Positions 1 through 11,400 of a DNA stretch of 64,000 nt are shown piece after piece; the first letter of the stretch is position 1; the number at the start of each line of letters is the position of its first letter. The position numbers and the translations under genes are program-made. The notes beneath the pieces are model-generated. The model was not told the origin of the DNA. It worked only from the letters and a program-made list of their open reading frames with translations, and did not search any database. This DNA comes from Pisaster brevispinus (Eukaryota; Echinodermata; Asteroidea; Forcipulatida; Asteriidae), in contig JAMKCF010000011.1 of the NCBI GenBank assembly GCA_023634235.1, positions 19,950,027 through 20,014,026 of the forward strand. Direction: 5' to 3'.

Positions 1-861
1 TCCACCAATCAAATGACCAGGATCTGTATGCGCTGTATGCAACATAATGCACCCACAGTTATAAGTTTTGTTAGCATTCTTGCATTACTTAGGCTGTCCC
101 CGTTTTTCCTGGCCAAACACCAGAGCCACAAACTAAATTTAAAAAAGATGTTCACTTTAAATATGCATGATGAGTAAAAAGGACTCGAAAAACACTGTGA
201 AATTTCAGAACTGTAAGTCTATATATACAATGCTCCCCTCTACCACCCCCTCCCACCCCCCCCCCCAAAAAAAAAATTAGAGACAAATTTAATGCAAGTT
301 TGAATGAAGTGGATAGTGGATGATTGCCTGCATGCTCATTGCATACAGTTTGGAAACAGGTTTTTTTATTTTTTTCATTTTTTATATTCCAGTTTGCCCG
401 AAACAAGGCTAGAAGCCACTTTTGGTATGGGGTTGTCATTACATTGAATCTATATACAGCGATGCAACTAATATGAGGCTTTTTTATACACTAAACAATT
501 CATGGTACAAACAATTCACATAATTACCACGCCATAAAAAAAACCCACTTTATGATAGAGTTTTTAGACCACTCAATACAAAAATCTTGGAAAATCATAT
601 TTATATTAACATATTGTATACTCAAAAGCCTACACTAAAATAGCCGCAGTGGGTGCCTTAACTTTCTCGCTTTCTTGCCAGCTGGACCACCTTTCCACCT
701 GACTGTTGCACTGGTCTTTTTTAAATTTATAATCCGTCACTTTTTAAGCAAAGGTTAATGCCGCTGTCAACTTTATAATATTATAAGACACAATTTGACA
801 ACACGATTTCAACGATATCTAACAAAGCACTTATGGAAGACTGCTCGCAAATGACCTGCTG

Positions 862-1061
862 GTCCCAATGTCACAGAGCTGCTTGAACACAAAAAAGTAG
901 CTAAGCACAACAAAAATCATGCTTACCAGAATTAGGTTACCAGCCAAAACACCATGTCACGTGTACCATCTGTGACTGGTATCCTGCTTATCTTCACTTA
1001 GCAGAAACTTTTAAAGCTATTTGTTGTTGTTGTTGCTTGAGCGGTTCTGTGATATTGGGCT
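862..1061. mobile_element. F1 palindromic MITE, diverged
   Basis: CCCAATGTCACAGAGCTGCT, TTACCAGAATTAGGTTACCA, GTGACTGGTATCCTGCTTAT, ending TGATATTGGGC. Carries a (GTT)n expansion in the right arm. Confidence 0.78.
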
Positions 1062-1179
1062 CTGGTTTATAAGGATGGAATTTTGACCAGCCCTAAGCTA
1101 TTTCAATTTACATGTGGGCCACTTGACCACCATCAAACGAGGACAATGAGTAAACCACGCAGACAATCTCTCTAATCAA

Positions 1180-1357
1180 ATTAATTTGAAAAGCAAACGT
1201 TTCTGGGAATCTGCCAATTGTGTTCATTGTAAATGTAATTGTATTAACTGTAATTATTAGTCTATTCAATTGTCTACATAGTTTTTAACTTTAATGGAAG
1301 CCAAATGTCTGTATGTCTTATGATGCCGACAAATAAAATATCTTATCTTATCTTATC
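1180..1357 (+). repeat. Possible LINE 3' UTR with ATCTT tail
   Basis: AT-rich sequence ending GACAAATAAAATATCTTATC then TTATCTTATC. A pentameric tail after AATAAA is typical of LINE 3' ends, but no coding part is seen. A similar TGAAT-type tail is at 53675-53704. Confidence 0.5.
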
Positions 1358-1859
1358 AAAGTACGTACTTTGTTATTCTGGTTGCAAAATCTTTCTCTGC
1401 GAACAGCAAAGCTGTGTTCAGCGAAAGTAACTCCTGCTCGTTTAAAATAATTTCGAGTGCAGCTTTAAACAAAAATGGAACACCAAGTTATCCCCAAAAA
1501 GAAGATAGGAACATTTCTCTTCACTTGGCTTTGATTGATCACAATTCATGCATTACAATAACTACAAACCAACACGTTAAAGTATATATTACAGTAGAAG
1601 CACACACACCACAACACTCAAAATCAGTTGGTATAAAATCAAACTTTTGGTAAATAAATGGGAATGGCAAAGCTAATGACAGTAAGGCACAGTGAAAATC
1701 TTTACAAGAAAAAGAGAGAGACACAAAAAGTATGCACCTAATTTTTTTCAAGCACTTACAGGGTTGACTCGGGTTAATGAGTTAAAAAAATACCTTCAAA
1801 GGCACAACTTCATTTGCATAACAATTACTTGAGTGATTGCTAATATAAGTAAGATTATT

Positions 1860-2190
1860 GGCGTGTCATGGCCAAACTCAAGCTCTGGTGCTGTCAGATT
1901 CGAATCCCGGTCATGATACTTGTGCGCTTGGGCAAGGCACTTAACCATAATTGCTTGGTAAAAAGTTGGTAAATGCTAGTGTTGCTCAACCAGCAAGGCT
2001 CCTAGTGGATGATACCCTTGCCTACATCCTTACAGACTGTGAAGGAGGTAACCCTGTTTCAGCCCCAGGAGTAGGTGGCAACGTGCCTCTGGTGACAGTT
2101 GATTTGGGTCGACAGCCCATATCAGTTTAGTGTAGCCCTCACCTTGAAGTGGCTGTCTGGCCTGGTGATGCTAAGCGATATCTCATAAAA
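1860..2190 (+). mobile_element. tRNA-derived SINE, long-body type
   Basis: Starts GCGTGTCATGGCC with a shortened A-box region, has the B-box GATTCGAATCCCGG, then CTTGGGCAAGGCACTTAACC and a body with CTGTGAAGGAGGTAACCCTG and AAGTGGCTGTCTGGCC. Its body differs from families A and B. Confidence 0.75.
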
Positions 2191-2614
2191 ACAACTTTAC
2201 AAAACTAGTGTTCACAGAGGAACTGCGATCTAGATTGAGGCATAACACCTGTCTGATTAATGTATGTAAGAGGCAGCTTTTGCTGGAAGTTGTAGTAAAC
2301 ATACAAATATTGAATGCATTTGAGTGCATTGTCACTCACAGAATATAATCACAAGGTGAATTCTGGACTAGTCCATTTCTGGAAACAAAAAAAAACAAAA
2401 AAAAATTCACCAAATGATTATATTCTGCAGCAATGCACGAACGAAATGTGTAAAATATGCATGTTTTATATAACTCACACATAGATCCTTGTCATTTGAA
2501 ATTTGTTCGCAATAAAAAACAAAATAGACACGGAAACTTTTACAACACACATTCTGAAAATTCTTCTTTTTTAAAAAGGGGAAAAAAAGAAAGAAAGCTA
2601 TTAAACAACAGTAC

Positions 2615-2810
2615 AACTCCATGTAGACACTGACCTTGTCCGCCATGACAAGACCTTGCCTTGACCAACTGGGAACCATAATTTTGGAAACGACACTGTA
2701 AAGAGTCCAGTAGTTATCAATATTGGAGTCCTATATTAAATTTTGGAGTGTCATATTCATGGCCAAAATATGCTAAGTGACGCTTGTTCCACTAATCAAA
2801 TGACAAGAAT
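2615..2810 (+). repeat. F7 interspersed repeat, copy 1
   Basis: GACCTTGTCCGCCATGACAA, GGGAACCATAATTTTGGAAA, GACACTGTAAAGAGTCCAGT, CTATATTAAATTTTGGAGTG. Matches 4860-5045 throughout. The adjoining TCAAATGACAAGAATCTG also matches the first bases of the window (TCAAATGACCAGGATCTG). Confidence 0.78.
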
Positions 2811-4859
2811 CTGGGTGCGTGGTATATACAATAAATCTTATTAATTTACTATAGTTTTTCTCTATCTAAACAAGAATAACAAAACATATTCTTTGAAAAA
2901 AATGGAATACATTTCATGCAGATAAGTTGTGTATTTTGACAGACAGATACAAAGGACCATGCATCTGTAAATGTCAAAGTTGACAAAATAAATATTTGCA
3001 GAAGTGACACTCAAAAGAGAGAGAGAGAGAGTGAAAAATAAACCCAACACTTCACATATTCCCATTTGGCCATTTTCCATCCCTGTGGAGACTTCTTCCT
3101 TTTATTCTTTCCTTTGTAGTTGCGCCTACTCTGCTAAATTGAACGCTAATTTTGCACGGCTAAAAATAACCCCATGTAAGTTTCATTCAAATTATTGCTT
3201 TAAAAACCTGCCTCAAAGTGAAATTGAATAACGGTTTCAACTGAGGAGGTGAAATCATTTCAACATGAATGCATGAAAAGTGAAATTGGCTTCTTTCTTT
3301 GCCAAAAATTGGGAAACATACATGTACACTTGGTGCTCAATACCTGCTTCCCTGCAATACATTAAGTTTGCAAAAAAAACCACAAAAAACAAGCAGTTGC
3401 AAGAAAATATTTTGGGAGTTGATGTATTCAGTTTCATCTGCATATTTAAAAAAAATGTATACAAAAACAAATTTTGTTTCACACTATACAGATTCTAGCA
3501 CCTAAATAATACACACACAGTTCACAATGTAGTCTTTCATGTTGCATGCATTGCAGTGCCTTAACGCGCGAACTACACGTTTTGAAACTGTACTGCTTGA
3601 CTACCACACATCACACAAAAATGAAGACACAAATTCTTTACCATGGCACAGCTATTAAACTGGTTAACAACTTAATTGACATGCTCTGTTTAACTAAAGT
3701 GTATTTCATGACTTATGATTTTTGCCAGCATTCCTGCTTTCAAGAAGAAAAGAGAAAAAAATCAAGAGAAAAGAGTTATATTTTTACAGTGGTTTAACAG
3801 CCTGGTGTCAGACCAGGACAAATTTCAGCTAAGACAAAAAAAACCAACCCCAAATCAGGAAACATTTCCTTTTAAAACGCCTTAAAATAATACACTCAAC
3901 CTAGCAAAAAAACTATAGCTTTTTTATAACATAATTATTTGGGATAATTTCCTTTGCATTATAAGTGGTTAAGATAATTGTTATCACCTCTTCTATCTAC
4001 CTCTTTTATCAACTATTCAAAAGGGTTATAGAAAAGAACATTAAATATGTACAATGTTTGTTAACGGCCGGTCCAACCTTTTTCTTAAAGCTATGCATTT
4101 CTAAGTGTGTGACAAGGTTTATCTTTAAAAAAAAAAAAAAAAAAAAAAATCAACTTATGGATGTCAACATGCAATACATGAAGCAATGGAGTGAATTGTG
4201 ACACATTGAACCCTGCGTAATCATCTTGAGTTATGAGTTTTGAGTTATGAGTTATGAGTTTTGTGTTATCGCCTTGATAGTTTGTTTTAGTAATTTTCAC
4301 TTGGTCACAAACACCGCCCACCTAACCCCACTATGCTTTCACTTGCATATACAACCAAGTGTACCATTATTCAAGTAATCCATATTTAGACAAAAAACTA
4401 AATTTACAGTTCACTAAATTTCATCTATACAACTCGACATTATGCTCAAAAAAAAATTTTTTTTCCACCAAACTTTTCTCTTTTTTCCCCCTCTCATTTT
4501 TGTTATCTCACTTGATATAAGAAAGTTGTACAAAATTGAAAGAATAGACTAAAATTAATTGTACAATATGGAAGATATTAAAGTAGAAATTTATGTACAT
4601 TTTGATTCTAGTAATTATTGCTGGTCATCGTACAAAGAATGTGACTTGAAATTTAAGACAGAGCAACCAATTTTGGTCAAAAATTGTCTTCAAAATTTAG
4701 CACTTTAACTTCCTATGACAAGCCAACTTCAATAAGGAAACCCTTAAAGCACTTAAAGGGGTGTTACAGCAAATGTTTTTGGATGACAAGTCCACTCACT
4801 CGAATCCGTAGACTTTTTTTTTCAGCAGGACTGGGGAAAGCACCCAGCGTACAGTGCTT

Positions 4860-5045
4860 ACTGCTTTTGGAACACCTCGCTACCGTGACGCGACCTTGCC
4901 TCATTCTGACAAACGGGCCGGGAACGGTTATTTTGAAAATGACACTGCGAAGCATCCCTTAGAAGTGATAACGATAAATATAGGACTCCTATATTAAATT
5001 TTGGAGCGTCACTCGCCATGGCAGTAAAAAATATGGCAAAATATA
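4860..5045 (+). repeat. F7 interspersed repeat, copy 2
   Basis: TACCGTGACGCGACCTTGCC, GGGAACGGTTATTTTGAAAA, GACACTGCGAAGCATCCCTT, CTATATTAAATTTTGGAGCG. Second copy of the repeat at 2615-2810. Confidence 0.78.
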
Positions 5046-5355
5046 GTATGACAAATGAAAAGGATAAATGTTTGTGGTATATCATACAATTTATACCAGG
5101 TAGGCTTTTCAATTAAAAAGTGTGCACTTATTTTTCTTGCAGATCACAGACACTGTACCAAGCCTTCAAGGAAACTGAGCCCGATTTGACAAAACTCATC
5201 TTGTCTGAGCTTCTCAAGTATTCACCATCGCCTTAGTGATTGGTTTATGTCCAATCACAGCTTGCTTGGTCGTTACGGTACGACCAATCAACTTGTTTAA
5301 ACCATCGTCTGAAGAAATCTTCGCGTCTTGTGAACTAGCTGCCTTGGACTCCCAA

Positions 5356-5469
5356 CTACTTGCCGTAGAACTTCTTATTTAGTAGATAGATGAGCAGGTT
5401 GACGTTGATCTTTGCTCTGCCGAACATGTTCATGACGGACGCGCCCTCGTACTGAAGCTGCAACAGATC
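5356..5469 (-). CDS. IQGAP: IQGAP exon 41 (C-terminus and stop)
   Basis: Residues 1534-1570, DLLQLQYEGASVMNMFGRAK then NVNLLIYLLNKKFYGK, followed by TAG. The C-terminal FYGK is the family terminus, so the gene is complete at this end. The acceptor is TCCCCAG. Confidence 0.98.
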   Translation of the reverse strand, partial: DLLQLQYEGASVMNMFGRAKINVNLLIYLLNKKFYGK

Positions 5470-8400
5470 CTGGGGAGAAGAGAAACTTAAGGTCAACAAG
5501 AGTTGATGTGCCTCACAATCTAGGAATTAGTACTAATAATATAACAACATTGGAGTCTTATACAGCGCAAAGATCCACCAGTAAGGTGCTCTAGGGGCTG
5601 GAACGAAGAGAAACTATTTTTAAAAGACAGATTTTGAAGTCTTTTGTGATTTTTGAGACCCATTTATGTAGCACCTTATAAGGGTTTACATGGTGCTGCA
5701 GCACACTCGGCAGCCACTGCCCGAAAGACCGGGGCAAACCCCATCTCTTAGGGGTAAGTGTAACTGGGCTCTTTCACATGCATTACACGACAACTCTGGG
5801 CTTCTTTTTCTTGTTCAGTTTTCTTGGGAGTCCAATTGTTTCTTGGAGTCCAATTGTTTCTTGGAGTTCAATTGTTTCTTGGGAGTCCAATTGTTTCTTG
5901 GAGTCCAATTGTTTCTTGGAGTCCAAATGTTTCTTGGAGTCCAAATGTTTCTTGGAGTCCAATTGTTTCTTGGAGTCCAATTGTTTCTTGGAGTCCAATT
6001 GTTTCTTGGAGTCCAATTGTTTCTTGGAGTCCAATTGTTTCTTGGAGTCCAATTGTTTCTTGGAGTCCAATTGTTTCTTGGAGTCCAATTGTTTCTTGGA
6101 GTCCAATTGTTTCTTGGAGTCCAATTGTTTCTTGGGAGTCCAATTGTTTCTTGGAGTCCAGTCTCTTGCATGCCCACCCGTTGTCATACCTCCTTCCTGA
6201 CTGACCTGCCCATCTCCACTTCTTTGATTTAACGGCCTTAACAATATCCTGCACTCTTGATTCCTTTCTTAGGTCCTCTTTTGTCACCCTGTCCTTCTTT
6301 GTTATTCCTATCAAAATTCTTCCATAGCCCTCTCTGTCACCCTTAGTTGTTTTTCTCAGGATCCGTACTGATATGCCTCATCCAAAGAGCCTTCCACTTC
6401 ATTGCACCTTCGTTATGGAACGACTTACCTCTTCATATTCGCCAAGCTGACTCTCTTCAGATTTGTTTGAATCTTTCTTTTTGTAACAATTGCCTTTAGT
6501 ATATTTTTTCATTGTTTCATGTTTTGTGTTGCGCATAGAGGCTCTGCATTATGCGCCATATAAATGTCTCGTATTATTATTATTATTATCCACAGCAGAA
6601 CACAGAGCTGAGCTCAGCGTTCTCCGGGCCGGAAATAAAACAGGCAGGGGTAGCTTACCTGGAATACAACCTGCACTGTGTCCATCTTGACTCCGAGGAA
6701 CTTAGCCGAGATGTCGAATCCACCCGGCAAGGACGACGGTCGGATCTCAAACATCACATTCTTGAATCTAGAGTGGGAGGAGACAAATTAATTCAAAATA
6801 ACTTGGGGGTATGTTCTTAGTAGCTTGGAGTAGGGTACAAAAAAACTATCAAAGCGATAACAATACAAGTATCCATAACACAATAAAAATTTAAAATAAT
6901 AGAGCACCCAAATTGTGGCAAGCATTTAGAGAAAAGTAACTGGAAAAAGGTAGTTATGGTAAAAGCATTAAAACAGTTAACATGGTTGATAAAATGCACA
7001 TGTATCAACCCCAAACCACCAAAGCATACAATTTTGCAGGAAAGAAGCATAATTGAAATATGACCAATAAGTAACTTCAGCACAGTTTAAACATGACCAA
7101 TAAGTAACTTCAGCACAGTTTAAACATAACCAATAAGTAATTTCAGTACAATTTAAACATAACCAATAAGTAATTTCAGTACAGTTTAAACATAGCCAAT
7201 AAGTAATTTCAGCACAGTTTAAACATGACCAATAAGTAACTTCAGCACAGTTTAAACATTACCAATAAGTAACTTCAGCACAGTTTAAACATACCCAATA
7301 AGTAGTTTCAGTACAGTTTAAACATAACCAGTAAGTAATTTCAGCACAGTTTAAAAAATAATCAAAACAAATACGAAATATCATAAAATAATCAAAACAA
7401 ATACAAAATACCATAAAATGGGTGGAAAAACGTAAAATGTACACCAGCATCATACATATAAAGACCCCTTGCATGTGACGTCACACGCTCAAACAGCGCC
7501 CTCAATGAGGTCAATGCAGACCTTTAATAGGCTGAGAGTTGCTCGTGCACATTTCCAGTGTTTGACCTCAGCGATGCAAGGAGTCTACTGGTAGGTCTCA
7601 AACACCCAACATCCTGGGGGAAAGCCCATTCTAGAGAATTCTTGTGAATAAACACATGTCTGTACTTAGTTTGACACCATAAAATAACGTACTGTGTTTC
7701 CTCTAGTCCTTCAATCTCCAATATGACACCCTTCTCATGGAGTCTGCCTGCGTTGTAAGTCACAGTTGCTGCCTTCTTATCGGTCTTGGTTTTAGCCTTT
7801 GATGACCTCCTACATTAAAAAAAACAAAAACACAACAATAAATGAATAAGTGTTTTTTTTTATGTGTGTTGTGTCTGAGTGGTCTACTGCATTGGACTCG
7901 AGTTCTGATGGTTGAATCGTCAGAGTGGGGGTTCGATTCCAACACGGCTCCCAAGGTTGTTGTAAGGCGCCTTGATCTAGCTACTGGGATATGTGAACTA
8001 TATAAGATTTACAACATTATTCCTGTTCATCAAGCTCTGCTTTTTATTCTCTAGCCTACTCACTTTGCCTGTAGGTTGTCCAAGCAGGTTCGGATGTACT
8101 GATTGTAGTAATCTGTCTGGTCCTCGTAGAACTCGGCCTTGGTCTCCAGGGCACCCATCGTACCTTTCATCTTCAAGATGTCTTGTTTCCTCCGTTGCCG
8201 ATAGCGGCGTTGATTCCTAATATCCTTTAAGTGTTAGCAAAATAAAAGCCATTACTTAAAAGATATCAACAAGTCACGAATGATTGACAATGAAGCTCAG
8301 TATTTGATTGGCTACCCCAGTCTACCAAAACTATTGAGCAATTTGTAACAGACAGTTAACATCAATGACTGTATGACACCATGCTATTATCACAAACTTT

Positions 8401-11400
8401 ACCAATAGGCCAAACAACACAACTTAAGCTTAAACAAACTTAAAACCAAAACGCCACGTTGCAGAGATGGCACCATACTTCATGACTGAAGTAGCTCATA
8501 CAGGTTGAACTCGATCTAATTAGCTTGCCATCTGAACCAGAAACACCGTGGTTAACCCTCACTCTTCCACAATGAGAGTTCTGGGTACTTTTACATGCAC
8601 TACCAATCCCAGTACACGGGATTTACGGCTTAATGTCCCATCCAAAGGACAAAGCAATTAAGGTAAAGTATCTTGCTCAAGGACACAACCGGGACTCAAA
8701 CCCACACTCTGCTGATCAGAAACACCAGAGCTTGAGCTCGGTGTTCTTAACCGCTCGGCCACGACACGCCACGCTGTACTTCTAGTACCTTGACTTCAAA
8801 ATGTCCATACCTGTGCTATTGCATTGACCATGATCTGGTAGTGGTCCTCGCTCTCAACCATTCCTGCCTTCTCCAGGATGTTCAGGTTACGTAGGATCTT
8901 CTCCTTCTTGGACTGCAGCGGCAACCTTCATGAACAAAACAACCAACCAACGATCAAATACAAGACACCCACCCAACGCCCTTCCCAAACCTCAATTTAA
9001 GAACGGGAGAAATATGACATACTTGCTATCGTCCATGGCCGACGTGTTCCGCTTCAGCTTCTGGCTGCTATCTGCCTTCTCGTCTTGCTTCATTCTCTGC
9101 TGCAGCAGAGCAGAATGCTGCTCCTCCTAGAAACAGATAATAAAGGAGAAAACAAAAACAGTTGTTACACGACTTAAAAAACTTACACCCCTTCAAAACC
9201 ACTTCTTGGGCTTGGGCTCAGGCCTCAGCCGTGTACCGAAAACTCACATTTTCAAAATAACTGACGGAGTATAAGGCTGAGCCGATGCTGTGATTTTTAC
9301 GAAGCCCTAAGTCTTCACTAAACGACCATTCTGGCTCCATTTTGGCCAAGAGTTACCTCAAGGATTTGGTTATCACCATGAATAATCCCCCGAAACAGAA
9401 AAAAGCATCAACTAAAAATGTCCACAGTGCGATTGTAAGAAAACTGAAAAAACCTGACAGATGGGCTGGGGTTCTCAAGATGACATGAATTAACAGAACG
9501 TTACATTTGAGAAAGCTTAGAGACTCGCTATCTGAACAAATCGACAAAAATACAGGAGTGACACAATGAAGCCATCTTGCCTCCATCAAAGCATAAAAAG
9601 TCTGTGCGGATCACAGGCCTGTTTATTACCTGTTCGTCTGTGGCTGTATTGTTCAAGATGTGAGTGACGTTATCCCCAGACTGGCAGCGTATCACATCGA
9701 CAAGTAATCTCTTGGTCCTATTCAAAACAGACAACCATTTCGACAAAATTTAACAGAACTCTCTTCATATAAAGCTTGGTTTATACTTGCGAAATTGCGA
9801 AAGCTAAGCAGTAATTTGCTTCGTATTCGGTTTTGCGTGAAGTATAAACATATGAAATGATTGCAAATACTCTGCCTGGCTAAAAAAACTGCATGTGCGT
9901 GTTTCTGTTGTGCGCAATATGTCGTTTGTTTTAATCGCTCAATGAAAACGTATTCAAAGTATGATGACTGCAAGAAAGAATGTTCACTGCTTCCAAAACA
10001 TTTTCATTTTTCATTTTAATTTTCATAAGGCATTTTTATACTCTCAGCCTCAAGCCGGGACGATATAACTGGGCTAGATTTTCTTGCTGGTTTATAGGCA
10101 AAATTATGAAAAATACAATACAAGTGAAAGTTTCAGTTGCATAGTGTCTACTTGTTGAGAAATTATGAAAAAAACTGTCACAGTATTTTCCTAAGGAACG
10201 TCGAATCCATCCTCCTTTAGCTAAGTGACAGTGGGTACCAACTGCATCTCTGGCCGCAGCATTCACAAACGGACACCAATGATATTTTAATCTTTAAAAG
10301 TCGCTTGCAAGCAGTCTTAGGAGATTTAAATTTGTAGACATTCTTTCAATGATTTTTAATCCATAAGGCCATTTCAAATGAAATACTTTCGCAGGATACT
10401 TACTACTATTACCATCTTTCTAACAAGTAGGCTTTCAAATAAAAATGACACAATCTCTTTTTATGGTCATTACCAAAGTCAAATTCCAGGCCTGAACAGT
10501 AAAGAGTTGATTTTTTTCTTCTTCAAGAAATGTTGAACAGAAAACGTGGGATGTAACAAGATCAATGAGAGATGTTAAGATTCTCTTAGAAAACTCACTT
10601 GATGAAGAGTCGCTTCTTGTCGCTATCGTCATCTTCTTGCAACTCAAACTTATTCGTGAGCGTGAGCGACATCTCGGTCTTGGCCATACTCGCTAGGATC
10701 GCCTCATACTGAGCCTCACCGGCCTCACCTGGTATCTCGCCTGCAGGTCAAAGGTCAACTCAATACAGTCAAATAGTTTCACATTTCTGATAATGAAACC
10801 AAGGATGCCTCACAATTGAACTTAATCACTGTAGCTTTCAAGCCTGAGGAAACCTGTAAACAAGGGTGCTTAATATCTGAACCAGAAACACCAGGGTTAA
10901 CCCCTACTCTTCTACGCTAAGTATTCTGGGTTCTTTTACATGCACTACCAATCCTAGTACACGGGACCAACAGCTTAATGTCCCATCAAAGGACACAGCA
11001 TTTAAGGTACAGTATCTTGCTCAAGGACACAAAAGCCACAACCGGGACTCCAACCCACACTTTGCTGATCAGAATCGCCAGAGCTCAAGTCCGGTGCTAT
11101 CAATCGCTCGGCCACGACACGCCACTATGAGTGGGTAGGTAGCCCAATAGTTGGCTGTAATAGACAGATCCATTGAGCTCTGCCATATGCAAAGACCAAT
11201 CACAATGGGGGGGGGGGGTCCACCATGCAAAATGCCGAGCACCAAATGTGGGCGGGACTTCACGGATTGGTCTCTTCAAACAATAATTCATACTCATTAC
11301 ATTCTTTAGTTCTCTATATTTTGAACAGCGAAGCGAAATGCACAATCAATAGATCCTTCAACATTTTGATCAGGCATGCAACTGCAGTATGTCAACAACA

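Larger units (their letters stand above)
1..5355 (-). other. Sequence downstream of IQGAP stop: 3' UTR and flanking repeats
   Basis: No coding exon recognised. The 3' UTR must begin at 5355 and run leftward, but I see no clear polyadenylation signal close to the stop and cannot say where the transcript ends. Contents are a SINE (1860-2190), an F1-type MITE (862-1061), two copies of a 170-190 bp repeat, a LINE-type tail at about 1180-1357, homopolymer runs (poly-C 251-266, poly-A 4128-4149) and an imperfect GAGTTAT repeat (4229-4265). Confidence 0.6.

Noticed and set aside
5690..6314. Several long overlapping ORFs (up to 180 codons) on both strands
   Set aside because: All derive from the 18-bp minisatellite, whose unit is a multiple of three without stops.
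7060..7354. CRISPR-like regular repeats
   Set aside because: Units are contiguous with no spacers; an ordinary minisatellite in a eukaryotic intron.
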